Shown here: positions 18,603-27,637 of the stretch, piece by piece
Layout of the letters: the number at the start of each line of letters is the position of its first letter
How positions within the stretch are numbered: position 1 is the first letter of the stretch
NCBI RefSeq assembly: GCF_036880985.1
Contig: NZ_JBAJNO010000008.1
Coordinates: forward strand, 124,001-188,000
From: Limibacter armeniacum
GTDB lineage: Bacteria > Bacteroidota > Bacteroidia > Cytophagales > Flammeovirgaceae
Direction: 5' to 3'
Length of the DNA stretch: 64,000 nucleotides
Position numbers and translations under genes: made by a program
Notes under the pieces: generated by a model
Databases searched by the model: none
Told to the model about the DNA's origin: nothing
The model's input: the letters and a program-made list of their open reading frames with translations, nothing else

Positions 18603-19274
18603 ATGGATACGCACCCGAGTTTAGAAATAAAATCGTCAAAAGCGATATATGTTACTTTGGCAGTGGTAGTATTGGGAATCTTCTCAAACTCATTTTTCTG
18701 TACAGGATGGCACACTGCTGCTTTATTAGCATTTGGAGTATATTCATCTCTTGTTATAATAAGTATTATTAATAAGGATGTACTTTTACAAAAGTTATTG
18801 GTATTTGCTTTGGTAGCTGGTTTTGCAGAGCTTTTTGCAGATAACTGGCTTGTAAATACAATTAAGATATTGGAATATGAGAAAGGGCCTTCTATTATGG
18901 CATCTCCTATTTATATGCCGTTTGCTTGGGCTACAGTACTGACACAAATTGGTTTTGTAGGTTGGCAAAAGGCAAAACGGATGGGAATGTGGAAAGCATG
19001 TCTTTTGGCTGCTGCCTTAGGTGGTTTGGTAATTCCTTTATATGAGTATTCTGCTTATGGAGCTTGCTGGTGGTATTATAATGATCCTGGGCATATGATT
19101 TTTTACACTCCATACTTGATCATAATAGGAGAGGCATTATTGTCATTGGTCTTGCCTGTAATGATCAGAGAGATAGTGTTCAAAAAGTCAATTGTTTGGA
19201 TTGTACCAGCAGGAGTTGTAATGGGCTTGTGGATTTGGGGTAGCTATTATATTGGTTACCTGATCGCAAACTAG
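18603..19274 (+). CDS. Multi-pass membrane protein, unknown function
   Basis: A 223-aa protein with about seven hydrophobic segments and very short loops. I do not recognise the family with certainty. Conserved-looking polar positions sit near helices: ELFADNW, YEYSAYGACWWYYNDPGHMIFYT. It resembles small integral enzymes of lipid or carotenoid metabolism, but that is only an impression. It follows the FAD oxidoreductase by 26 nt and is almost surely cotranscribed with it, so it may supply or process the same membrane-soluble substrate. Confidence 0.6.
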   Translation: MDTHPSLEIKSSKAIYVTLAVVVLGIFSNSFFCTGWHTAALLAFGVYSSLVIISIINKDVLLQKLLVFALVAGFAELFADNWLVNTIKILEYEKGPSIMASPIYMPFAWATVLTQIGFVGWQKAKRMGMWKACLLAAALGGLVIPLYEYSAYGACWWYYNDPGHMIFYTPYLIIIGEALLSLVLPVMIREIVFKKSIVWIVPAGVVMGLWIWGSYYIGYLIAN

Positions 19275-19339
19275 ATATGGTACTCCTAGACGTTAGTAGA
19301 AGCTAAATAGTATTGTCTATATAGATTAAGAATATTGCA

Positions 19340-20773
19340 ATGATTTTTAAGATGTTGAGGACGGTAATAGAAATGTTGACGGTCCAATATAAGTATGATA
19401 AGAAATCGTTGGAGATGGCTAGGCGAATAGCGAGGGCATCTCTACTCATTTCCTTGTTTACCTGTAGCTATGCTGCTTTATGTCATTTTGTGGCATTCGA
19501 TTTAGGTATAACAATTATGCTTGGAGCCACGGCTTTATATTTCTTATTGCCTTTATTGCTTCGGACAAGCCTTGGTCTCGTCACCATTGGTAACATATTG
19601 CTGGCATTTTCATTTGTAATGGAACTGTCAATAGTAGTTCTTTCAGGAGGTATTGAATCGCCTGTATTACCATGGCTGTCTTCAATTCCTGTTGCAGGCC
19701 TTCTATTAGCCAATAAGTTATCGGCAATTTGTTGGGCAATTCTATGTACAATAGCCATTATAGCGTTAGGTGTTGGTGAGATGTTTGGCATGAGCCTTCC
19801 ATTATATTATGATGCATCTTATTTGACGGTTTTTGCTATACAATGTCTGGCAGGCTTGCCACTGATCATCTTTTTCTTGAACCTTATTTTTGTGAAAGAA
19901 AGGGATGTTGCCCAAAATGCACTTCAGGAGTCTTATGAGGAACTAGAAGTGCAAGCAGAAGAGATTGCAGCACAGAGAGATGATATCCATAAGAAAAGTT
20001 TCTTGCTGGAACAGCACAACAATAACATCACCGCCAGTATTAACTACGCAAAGCGAATTCAAAACGCATCATTACCCTCTGAGAAACGACTTCAGCGTGG
20101 CTTGAAGAATCACTTTGTCCTTTATAAGCCAAGAGATATCGTTTCAGGTGACTTCTATTGGTTTGCCCGCATTGGTTATAAGACCATTATTGCAGCCGTT
20201 GACTGTACAGGTCATGGTGTACCAGGGGCATTTATGAGTATGATTGGTACTCAGAAGCTTAATGAGATCGTCAAAACGAGAAATATTACATCTCCAAACC
20301 TGATTCTGCATCAGCTTCACTTGACCATTAAGGAGGATCTGGACCAGAATAATAATGAGAATAAGGATGGGATGGATATTGCCATATGCGTAATTGATGA
20401 TGAGCGAAAAGTACTGGAGTATGCGGGGGCTAAAAACCCATTGGTATACATTCAGGATGGTGAGATGAAAGTTGTGAAAGGGTCCAAATTCCCAATTGGA
20501 GGAAACCTGTACAAGGAAGAGCCTATTTTCGATAAGTTTGAACTTCCTTTGGACAAACCGACCACTTTCTATATTTATTCAGATGGTTATCAGGATCAGT
20601 TTGGCGGAGAAAATAATCGGAAGTTTATGTCAAAACGCTTCAGGGAACTGCTTTATGAAATTCATAAGTTACCAATGGATGAACAGAAGGTAACCCTTAT
20701 TAAGAAACTGGAAGAGTGGAAAGGATACGACAAGCAGCTGGATGATATATTGGTCATTGGAGTGCAAATCTGA
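19340..20773 (+). CDS. Membrane-anchored SpoIIE-type protein phosphatase
   Basis: A 477-aa protein with about six membrane helices in residues 28-185, a short coiled coil about 190-225 (EELEVQAEEIAAQRD) and a PP2C-like SpoIIE domain from about 240. Motifs IVSGDFYW, VDCTGHGVPGAFMS, NKDGMDIA and IYSDGYQDQFGG match the gene at 11669 almost word for word. It lacks an extracellular sensor domain, so it probably senses a membrane signal. It is third in the oxidoreductase operon, 65 nt after the membrane protein. Its target is likely a phosphorylated STAS-type protein encoded elsewhere. Confidence 0.82.
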   Translation: MIFKMLRTVIEMLTVQYKYDKKSLEMARRIARASLLISLFTCSYAALCHFVAFDLGITIMLGATALYFLLPLLLRTSLGLVTIGNILLAFSFVMELSIVVLSGGIESPVLPWLSSIPVAGLLLANKLSAICWAILCTIAIIALGVGEMFGMSLPLYYDASYLTVFAIQCLAGLPLIIFFLNLIFVKERDVAQNALQESYEELEVQAEEIAAQRDDIHKKSFLLEQHNNNITASINYAKRIQNASLPSEKRLQRGLKNHFVLYKPRDIVSGDFYWFARIGYKTIIAAVDCTGHGVPGAFMSMIGTQKLNEIVKTRNITSPNLILHQLHLTIKEDLDQNNNENKDGMDIAICVIDDERKVLEYAGAKNPLVYIQDGEMKVVKGSKFPIGGNLYKEEPIFDKFELPLDKPTTFYIYSDGYQDQFGGENNRKFMSKRFRELLYEIHKLPMDEQKVTLIKKLEEWKGYDKQLDDILVIGVQI

Positions 20774-20800
20774 TGATTTGATCAGGAGTAATATTGCAAG

Positions 20801-20827
20801 AAAGAGATTCGATAAGGGTCTCTTTTT
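20801..20827 (+). terminator. Intrinsic terminator of the SpoIIE operon
   Basis: Stem AAAGAGA with TCTCTTT around an 11-nt loop, followed by a run of T on the plus strand. Confidence 0.75.
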
Positions 20828-20906
20828 TGCTTTGTAGATACTAGAGTAGACAAGTAATGAACTGCATTTGTTCTATTTTTAAATACAACAGATAACTTTT
20901 TAATAC

Positions 20907-21527
20907 ATGAATCAATTTAAGAAACTTTTTCCGTGGTTGCTGGTAGCTGTATTGGCTTTGCTGGTAGGTAGGCAGTACTATCAGGAGTATGAGTTACAGC
21001 AGCGTTATTCTGCCCAAAGTGTAACAGATGCTGTTGTCAGTAAGGTTGAGGCTTTGGGTAAGTTGGAGCTTGTAAAGTTTAACATAGCAGATGTAATTAC
21101 TTTTAAGGATGAAAACCCTTGGTATATGCCCGATCAGGAAGTATTTATGGTCGCAAGGGGTGAGGCTGTTGGCTGTGTAGACTTGACAAAGCTCACAGGA
21201 GACAAAGTAACGATGAACCTGACAGAAGATACGATGTATGTCAACCTTCCTGCACCAGAGGTGTGTTATTATAAGCTTGACATGAAAAAGACAAAAGTGT
21301 ATGATAAGTCTATTGGGGCTTTTATGAACCAGACCAAGTTGGTGAATGAAGCCTACAAAGAGGGAGAGAATCGCATTTTGCATGCCGCATTGGATGAGGG
21401 ACTACTGGAAGAAACGCGTGGTAATGCCCAGAAAATGTTGAAACCATTACTGGAGAATATTACAGGGAAATCTGTAATACTGACCTTTGAACCGCAGGCA
21501 CAACCTTGGGAGCAACAAAAAAGATAA
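20907..21527 (+). CDS. DUF4230-like membrane-anchored protein
   Basis: A 206-aa protein with one N-terminal membrane helix (FPWLLVAVLALLVGRQYY, 9-26) and a large outside domain. The layout (N-anchor, a GKLELVKFNI start of the domain, a GEAVGCVDLTKL strand, then a long helix EEGENRILHAALD-like near 150 and a terminal strand) resembles the DUF4230 family, whose function is unknown. It stands in its own unit, with a terminator upstream and about 130 nt before the next gene. Confidence 0.65.
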   Translation: MNQFKKLFPWLLVAVLALLVGRQYYQEYELQQRYSAQSVTDAVVSKVEALGKLELVKFNIADVITFKDENPWYMPDQEVFMVARGEAVGCVDLTKLTGDKVTMNLTEDTMYVNLPAPEVCYYKLDMKKTKVYDKSIGAFMNQTKLVNEAYKEGENRILHAALDEGLLEETRGNAQKMLKPLLENITGKSVILTFEPQAQPWEQQKR

Positions 21528-21656
21528 GTTGACAAGAAAAGTGGTTTATTGATCAATCCTTGAATTCTCCTCAACGCAGTGTTTACATTGGTTTTATTTC
21601 TTTGTGACTAAAGATGTATAAAGTATTTGCTCTGCAGACTAAGTCTGTAAGGGTAA

Positions 21657-22523
21657 ATGCTAAAAGATAAGAAGAGACCAATGAGAAACCTGTCCTTGTG
21701 GATTTGTATCCTTTTTTCGTATACCCTGATTGTAGGAATCGTAAATAGACTAAAGTCGGCTGAACAGCAAAAGCACTTACTTTCCAATGTACCTGCTTTG
21801 GTAATGGAAGCGTATCACTTGCAGCAGGACTCCCTTTTAGCAACAGTGGCAAGCTTAAAGTCTGCCTCAACGGACGAGCAAAAAGTCAAAACATTGCAGC
21901 CTAAGGTTACCAAGCATAGTAAACAGATGACCATGCTGTATGCCTATATAATAGAAGAAGGGGCTTCAGAAACTTTTAAGGAGGTGGTAGCTTCCCATGG
22001 TACTATTGTCGAATCAGGAATATCGGCAGATATGTTACTGGCAGCAGTAGAGAAGTTGGATGATAAAGGCAGTGACTTTACTATTGGTTCGAGTGACGTT
22101 ATAACCAATATGAGTATTTTTGATGCCTTGCGAAAGGAAATATGGGGTATAAATACGGCTTTGTCGGTGGATGAAAATGCTGAATCACTTCGTGAGGCAA
22201 AAATAAAATTGGAGGGTGTTAGACTGATTTTGGGTTACTATACTCCTTTTATTAAAGACCGTGATTTAAGTATTCAGCTTGAGCAACAGTTGAATGGTAT
22301 TTCACATGCAATATCAGGAGGGAACTCGATTAAGGTTACCTTTACTCAAATCCAATCTTTGTTGACAACACTTGAAGAGGTTAGAATAGCAGTTGGAGTG
22401 AAACCTTCAGAAGCTAAGACATCAACCGTTCAGTCTGAGTATAATAAAAAAGGCAGGGAACATTCTTCAAAATTGCCATACCTGCCTTCTGCCTTATCCT
22501 ACTCTTGTGGGAGTTCCTTATAA
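21657..22523 (+). CDS. Unknown protein with N-terminal membrane anchor
   Basis: I do not recognise this 288-aa protein. A single hydrophobic segment lies near residues 13-30 (LSLWICILFSYTLIVGIV); the rest is mostly helical, with Gln/Leu-rich segments, and likely outside the membrane. A start at the internal ATG about 8 codons in (MRNLSLW) is equally possible. The last 20 or so residues (from KKGREHSS on) are encoded by the intrinsic terminator hairpin of the convergent SDR gene, and the ORF overlaps that gene by 25 bp. A TAA-TAA lies just out of frame before the hairpin, so the natural stop may have been lost by a frameshift. Confidence 0.55.
   Translation: MLKDKKRPMRNLSLWICILFSYTLIVGIVNRLKSAEQQKHLLSNVPALVMEAYHLQQDSLLATVASLKSASTDEQKVKTLQPKVTKHSKQMTMLYAYIIEEGASETFKEVVASHGTIVESGISADMLLAAVEKLDDKGSDFTIGSSDVITNMSIFDALRKEIWGINTALSVDENAESLREAKIKLEGVRLILGYYTPFIKDRDLSIQLEQQLNGISHAISGGNSIKVTFTQIQSLLTTLEEVRIAVGVKPSEAKTSTVQSEYNKKGREHSSKLPYLPSALSYSCGSSL
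22450..22488 (-). terminator. Intrinsic terminator of the SDR gene
   Basis: Stem AAGGCAGG (22450-22457) with CCTGCCTT (22481-22488), followed on the minus strand by six T. It lies inside the 3' end of the convergent 288-aa ORF. Confidence 0.8.
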
Positions 22524-23347
22524 AAGTTTAATGTATTTCGTTTGAAGCTTTTCATTTGCTTCAGTCCCTTACTACTTAATTTTTTTGTCAAATTTCCGCC
22601 AAGGGTTGGAAACATACTGCCCAATTTAGCCATGATACCTCTTTTGGCAGGTAAACACACTTCAACTTCCTTGCTCTTCATTACCTTGAGGATCGCTTCT
22701 GCAACTTGCTTGGCACTAAGGGGTTCCGTAGCACCCGAAAAAGAAAGTGCGGCTTCGGAATAGTCAAGTTGTAAGTCCATCATTGGAGTATTAACAAGGT
22801 CTGGACAGACTAATGATACATTTACACCCTTAGGTGCCAATTCATAGGCAATGGAAAGGGTGAAGCCTCTTACGGCAAACTTGGAAGCACTGTAAAGACT
22901 AAGTCCTGCAATAGGGGCGATACCAGCAAGTGAGGAAACATTAATGATATGTCCAGATTTCTGTAAAACCATGACCTCTGCTGCCAGTTTGGTTCCATAG
23001 ATTAAGCCTTTGGCATTGGTGTCCATATGCTTGTCTATTTGGCTGAGAGGAGTGTCCTCAATCCATCCGGGGGTGATGATGCCCGCAATATTAAAGAGGT
23101 AGTCAATTTCTCCAAACTGGTCAACAGTGTCGGCTATAAGCATTTCCCACTGACTAAGGTCTGAGACATTGAGATGGCGGAGATGAAAAAGGCTGGAGTC
23201 GTAATCGACTTCCGAAAACTCATCAAGCAAAGCCGTGAAATTGATATCGGCAAGCATGACACGGTATCCATTCTGAAGAAGAAGGTGAGATAAAGCCTTA
23301 CCAATACCGCTCGCAGCACCTGTTACGATTGCATTCTTGGGTTGCAT
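22499..23347 (-). CDS. Short-chain dehydrogenase/reductase (SDR)
   Basis: A 282-aa classical SDR with a Rossmann fold. Cofactor motif TGAASGIGKAL (8-18), NAG-like NIAGIITP near 88, the catalytic serine in NVSSLAGIAP and the YSASKFA catalytic Tyr/Lys pair near 153-159. An acidic residue after the second strand (MLADIN) suggests preference for NAD(H) over NADP(H). The C-terminal extension of 40 basic residues is longer than in minimal SDRs. The substrate is unknown. It stands alone on the minus strand with its own terminator. Confidence 0.85.
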   Translation of the reverse strand: MQPKNAIVTGAASGIGKALSHLLLQNGYRVMLADINFTALLDEFSEVDYDSSLFHLRHLNVSDLSQWEMLIADTVDQFGEIDYLFNIAGIITPGWIEDTPLSQIDKHMDTNAKGLIYGTKLAAEVMVLQKSGHIINVSSLAGIAPIAGLSLYSASKFAVRGFTLSIAYELAPKGVNVSLVCPDLVNTPMMDLQLDYSEAALSFSGATEPLSAKQVAEAILKVMKSKEVEVCLPAKRGIMAKLGSMFPTLGGNLTKKLSSKGLKQMKSFKRNTLNFYKELPQE

Positions 23348-23486
23348 AGTTATAGGGTTAAGTTAATTACTTGGTTAATCAGGATTGGGTTTATCTGAAG
23401 GAATGGGTCTTTTCAGATAAAGTGGTAACAATAAAAATAATATATCTGAGCAATGAATCAATAGGTAGCGTAGTCAGAGAAAAGGA

Positions 23487-23921
23487 TTACTGCTCTTTTT
23501 TGTTTGGTTTAAAAACAATCACAGTGCCTTCCAGAATAAGCGCCTTGTAAGTTTCTGTATAGTCATCTTTGTTACTGATACCTCGACTTAGCAGAGAACG
23601 GGCTTCTTTCTCTTCTTCTCTTGAGCTAACACGGATAACAGCATCTGCTCCCAACTCTTTAGCACGGTCTATCATTACCTGAAGTAATACAGTGGTATCC
23701 GCTCCTATATACCCAACTACCTCTAGGTTTCCCAATTCAATATATGAATTCTCAGCTCCTCTATAGTTTTGGTCATAGAATATATCTACATGTTCACTTT
23801 GCTCCTTGTAAGGGTTTTCACGGTAGGCAATGTAGCTTGTGCCGGGTATTAGATCATAACATCCAGTTAGCATAACGATGCAGAAAAGAATAAGTAAAAT
23901 TCGGTTGAAGACAACGTTCAT
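23487..23921 (-). CDS. Small lipoprotein
   Basis: A 144-aa lipoprotein with signal MNVVFNRILLILFCIVM and lipobox LTGC. The mature part contains DIFYDQNYRG and a helix IDRAKELGADAVIRVSSREE. Together these recall the YbjQ-like/lipoprotein alpha-beta fold in which a GADAV motif precedes a strand, but I am not sure of the family. It probably faces the periplasm. The following basic tail (FKPNKKEQ) is short. The gene upstream on the same strand is an M15 peptidase 157 nt away, so cotranscription is possible. Confidence 0.6.
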   Translation of the reverse strand: MNVVFNRILLILFCIVMLTGCYDLIPGTSYIAYRENPYKEQSEHVDIFYDQNYRGAENSYIELGNLEVVGYIGADTTVLLQVMIDRAKELGADAVIRVSSREEEKEARSLLSRGISNKDDYTETYKALILEGTVIVFKPNKKEQ

Positions 23922-24078
23922 GGGTCAGTGAGTTATCAATTATCCCTTTGTTGAACCATCGGGTTCAGTTGAAGGCGATCTGTAAGGAGTCATTAAAGGC
24001 AACCCTTATAGTAAATATAACTATTTTGCGTATTAATTGCTTTTATATCTGTACGTAATGCAAGGCTTTCTGTTGTGG

Positions 24079-24807
24079 TCAGCTTTTTAAAGCCGCATTA
24101 ATATCAAGTATATTTTCTTCCAGATACCTGTCCCAAATTTCTCCTTTCAGGTATTCATGTCCATATACACCTCTTTTTTTCAATTCCCCTACTAGGTCAA
24201 CATCCATAAAATGGTTCAGATACTCAGAGGCAATTGGCTCATAGCTGTAGTGCCAAGGTTCATAAGAAAACCCTTTTCTGACAAGGTCATCTGTATAGGA
24301 CATGTAGAAGCCAAAGTCAGGGCCGTACTTTTCCATCCACTTACGCATGTTGTCATAATGCTTGGGATCATGGAAATACTTTGTTTCGAGCGGGGATTTA
24401 GGCATAGGTTTGTAGACATCAATGATGTCAATATCAGTGCCCCAATGGTGGCGGGATGTGCCCGGAATAGTGGAAAACTTGATGATCTCTTCAATCGCTA
24501 AAGTAGGAGACATACCTTTTTTGGTGTACTGAACGTACTTGTTGTTCCAAATGGTTCGCTGTCTGTTGAAGCTGCGGAAACCGGACAGAATATGAAGTTT
24601 CATGCGGTCTTTCAAAGCTGCTTTTCTCATATCGGCAAACGCCTTTCCTGCCTCATATCGCAAAGGAATATCTTTACTGTATAGCTTGGGTGACTTTTGT
24701 CCTGTCAGAGCTTCGATGGAAGGTCCTTGGGCAAATGCTGCTGTCGATGTGAAAGGTAATGATAGTGCTGAGAGTCCTATAATTCTGGTGAAAGTCCTTC
24801 TGTCCAT
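24079..24807 (-). CDS. M15-family D-Ala-D-Ala carboxypeptidase (VanY-like)
   Basis: A 242-aa exported zinc peptidase that trims peptidoglycan stem peptides. The N-terminus MDRRTFTRIIGLSALSL has the RRxF twin-arginine pattern and ends near AFAQG, so export may be by Tat. M15B motifs: SGFRSFNRQ, the zinc ligands in SRHHWGTDIDI and the catalytic Glu/zinc His in EPWHYSY. Length is normal. It is followed by a small lipoprotein gene. Confidence 0.88.
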   Translation of the reverse strand: MDRRTFTRIIGLSALSLPFTSTAAFAQGPSIEALTGQKSPKLYSKDIPLRYEAGKAFADMRKAALKDRMKLHILSGFRSFNRQRTIWNNKYVQYTKKGMSPTLAIEEIIKFSTIPGTSRHHWGTDIDIIDVYKPMPKSPLETKYFHDPKHYDNMRKWMEKYGPDFGFYMSYTDDLVRKGFSYEPWHYSYEPIASEYLNHFMDVDLVGELKKRGVYGHEYLKGEIWDRYLEENILDINAALKS

Positions 24808-24861
24808 TCTATTTTACTGGTCGCTGATGTAAGAGTCGTGTAAGTATTCAGTAAAAATAAT

Positions 24862-24897
24862 AAAAAACCCTGAGGATGTTTAATTATTCCCTCAGGG
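24862..24897 (-). terminator. Intrinsic terminator of the CoA-disulfide reductase gene
   Basis: Stem CCCTGAGG (24868-24875) with CCTCAGGG (24890-24897), followed by a T-run on the minus strand. Confidence 0.88.
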
Positions 24898-24929
24898 CTA
24901 AAATATTTCCACAAATGACTTGCCTACTC

Positions 24930-26603
24930 TTAATGAACAGGAGTCATTTCAACTACTTTTCCTATGATTTTCTGCCATGCGGTAAAACCTCCAGCAATGT
25001 TATTGATCTGTAGGAATTCATTATGCTGGAGAATCAGGGAGGCTAGGTAGCCCCTTAACCCTTTAGCACAATAAACGAATATTTCCTGTTCTTTATTTAA
25101 TTCTTGTAGCCTATCGCGGAGTGAGTCAAGTGGAATATTGATAGCATTCTCTATTGTCCCATTTTTTTCTATCTCTTGCGGATTTCTGACATCCAAGATG
25201 GTATAATCTCCTGCTGGATTGGCTGTGAAAATACAGTCAGCCTCAGCAGCATTTATTTCATTGTATTGGTTATCTAATGAGTTAGAAGCTGTATAGCCTG
25301 CTACAATTACAGGATCTTTGGCAGGAGAGAAAGGAGGCGCATAGGCTAGGTCCAGTTTTGGAAGATCATCGATTGTCAGCTTTGCATAAATAGCCGTCGC
25401 TAATACATCGACCCGTTTGTCTACGCCCACTTCTCCAAACAGTTCAGCTCCGTAGAGTTGCCTTGTTTCAGGGTGATAATAGATTTCCAAGTAAATATCT
25501 TTTTGGTTTGGATAAAAGCTTGGAGTAGCACCTGCAATCACAAAAGTTGAGGCATATGGCAAACCTGCTTTTTCGAGCGTTTTAGGATTCATGCCTGTGC
25601 GGGCAATCGTATAATCAAACAGTTTCATAATGGCGGTCCCATAGCCACCTTCAAAAGTTGCTTTGCCTCCAGCTGCATTGGCTCCTGCTGCACGTCCACC
25701 TTTGTTGGAGTGAGTTCCCATCGGAAACCAACAAGGAGTTCCTGTTACCATATTAGGAATACTGGCGCAATCACCTGCAGCATAAATATTTGGCAGGGAT
25801 GTCTCCATTCTTTCATTTACAATCAGGGCGCCGTTACCTAGCTGTTCGGCTCCTTTAGCTGTCAGCATCTCTGTATTTGGCTTGACACTGATACCAACCA
25901 GCATATAGTCTGTGCTAATTTGCTCTCCATTGCTTAGTGTCAGGGTATTCGTTTGAGCGTCGATAGCTGAAACACTGACGCCTAATCGGAGGTCTATCCC
26001 TCTTTCTTGAAGTACAGCTTCAGCCATGCGGGCAAACTTCTTGTCCCAAGGGGCCAGAATTTGATCTCCCAATTCTATGACAGTGACTTTTTTGCCTGCA
26101 TGGTATAGGTTTTCGGCAGTTTCAAGTCCAATAAGCCCAGCTCCTACAATAGTGATATGTTCGGCAGTTTCCATTATGCCTGATGACATGACCTTGTCAA
26201 AGTCTTCAATGGTTTTGGCATGTGCCCAGTTTTTGTATGACGAAAGCCCATCTATTGGAGGTACAACTGCTCTGCCACCAGTTGCAAAAATCAGCTTGTC
26301 GTATGCGTATTTGCCTTCAGGGGTATAAACAGTTTGTTGTTCAGGATCTATATCAATAACAGGTTCATTGAGGTGTATCTCTACGCCAAACCTTTGTTCA
26401 AGAAGTTGAGGTTTTACGACCATCAATTTATCTCTTGATGCGATTTTGCCAGACATTGCATAAGGTATACCACAAGTAGCATAACTGATATGACTTGTCT
26501 TCTCAAATAGTAGAATTTCAGCTTGTTCATTGGTTCTTCTTGCTTTCGCTGCAGCTGAAGGTCCAGCTGATAGTCCGCCTATAATGATGATCCTTTCTTT
26601 CAT
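24930..26603 (-). CDS. CoA-disulfide reductase with rhodanese domain
   Basis: A 557-aa flavoprotein with pyridine-nucleotide-disulfide reductase domains (1-440) fused to a rhodanese domain (about 460-550). FAD motif IIIIGGLSAGPSAAAKARR; the single redox cysteine C44 in ATCGIPY is that of CoA-disulfide reductases, not the CxxxxC pair of glutathione reductase. An NAD(P) motif lies near 150 (IVGAGLIGLETAE). The rhodanese loop FVYCAKGLRGYLA carries its active cysteine. Fusions of this type (CoADR-RHD) reduce CoA disulfides, CoA persulfides or polysulfide. The start has an AG-rich leader. It is monocistronic, with its own terminator. Confidence 0.88.
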   Translation of the reverse strand: MKERIIIIGGLSAGPSAAAKARRTNEQAEILLFEKTSHISYATCGIPYAMSGKIASRDKLMVVKPQLLEQRFGVEIHLNEPVIDIDPEQQTVYTPEGKYAYDKLIFATGGRAVVPPIDGLSSYKNWAHAKTIEDFDKVMSSGIMETAEHITIVGAGLIGLETAENLYHAGKKVTVIELGDQILAPWDKKFARMAEAVLQERGIDLRLGVSVSAIDAQTNTLTLSNGEQISTDYMLVGISVKPNTEMLTAKGAEQLGNGALIVNERMETSLPNIYAAGDCASIPNMVTGTPCWFPMGTHSNKGGRAAGANAAGGKATFEGGYGTAIMKLFDYTIARTGMNPKTLEKAGLPYASTFVIAGATPSFYPNQKDIYLEIYYHPETRQLYGAELFGEVGVDKRVDVLATAIYAKLTIDDLPKLDLAYAPPFSPAKDPVIVAGYTASNSLDNQYNEINAAEADCIFTANPAGDYTILDVRNPQEIEKNGTIENAINIPLDSLRDRLQELNKEQEIFVYCAKGLRGYLASLILQHNEFLQINNIAGGFTAWQKIIGKVVEMTPVH

Positions 26604-26772
26604 GCCTTTTATATTTGTTTCTAGTATTTGTTCTTTGTCTACTTTGCAAAGATGAGGGAGGGAAACGTATATTTCTGATGACTTATATCAATAAAATATT
26701 AATATGAACATATTTGCATGTTAAAAATATGTGAATAAAGTCAATAACTGAAAAGTTATATGAATCAGTTGC

Positions 26773-27492
26773 TTAGCTCAGCATATATAGATGGTGAGCT
26801 ATAAAAAAGAAAACTTGGGAAAGGAAGACAAAGATGGCTATCGGGTTTTCTTTTTGGAAAGGTAGTTTGTAATAAAGGTATGACAGACCAAAAGCGACAA
26901 TAAACCACATCAGGTAATTTTGTAATGGAATATCAGGGGATAGCCAGTGCCAAAAGTCAAGGTGAATAGCAACTGGTTCGATCAGTACATCAGTAAGCAT
27001 CATCAAAAGTGCAGCAATCAAAGCTTTCGTCAGTGGAAGGTAGTTAAGTTGAAGCTTGCTGATGATTTGTTGGACAGATGCTGCAATTGAGTAGGTAAGC
27101 ATCATCCAGTTTAGTCCAATCGTAAAAGGAACGCCAAAAGCTTTCCATCCCAGCATTTCGCCATAGGTGTACTCTCCAAAAAGTAGTCCAGTCTGGACAC
27201 CTGCTACTTCTACCCAATAACCTATCAGAAAGCTGATCGCTAGAAATGAAATAGCATTTCGATTCCATTCCTGATGAAACAGCAGCAAAATAGTGGATGT
27301 AAGCAGCAGGTTCAAAGGAGTCAGCTCAGTAAAAGAATCAAATGGTGTAAGAGCATTTAAAGTGTCTTGCATAAAAGGGGAAATCATTCCCAGAAAGCCA
27401 AAAAAATGTAAGGCAATCAGCAATGACAGGGCACCTGTAAAAAGAGGTTCCTGTAAAGGTGTAGTTTGTTTAGAAAGTGTCTTTACGGGCAT
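26773..27492 (-). CDS. CruF-like carotenoid biosynthesis membrane protein
   Basis: A 239-aa protein with about seven membrane segments, matching the CruF/DUF422 family of carotenoid hydratases. Hallmarks visible: GYWVEVAGVQTGLLFGEYTYG (near 90-110), the GLNWMML segment, DVLIEPVAIHLDFWHW near 170 and a late FFIAHHLYM. The acidic and His residues in these segments form the presumed active site. In known members the enzyme hydrates the psi-end of lycopene-type carotenoids; the exact product here is inferred. It stands apart from other carotenoid genes in this window. A 7-bp inverted repeat (CATATTT...AAATATG) lies near 26706-26730, past its 3' end. Confidence 0.8.
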   Translation of the reverse strand: MPVKTLSKQTTPLQEPLFTGALSLLIALHFFGFLGMISPFMQDTLNALTPFDSFTELTPLNLLLTSTILLLFHQEWNRNAISFLAISFLIGYWVEVAGVQTGLLFGEYTYGEMLGWKAFGVPFTIGLNWMMLTYSIAASVQQIISKLQLNYLPLTKALIAALLMMLTDVLIEPVAIHLDFWHWLSPDIPLQNYLMWFIVAFGLSYLYYKLPFQKENPIAIFVFLSQVFFFIAHHLYMLS

Positions 27493-27637
27493 GTTTTGGA
27501 AGTCAGTTAGTCAATTCAAATGTTTAGAGTACAAGAACCTAAGGTGATATCAAATTGTTTGCTTCTGCTATCAGTAAGTAGACTCTATTTCTAAACTTCG
27601 TTATCTTCACCATCAAATTTACATTTTTTGAAGAGAT

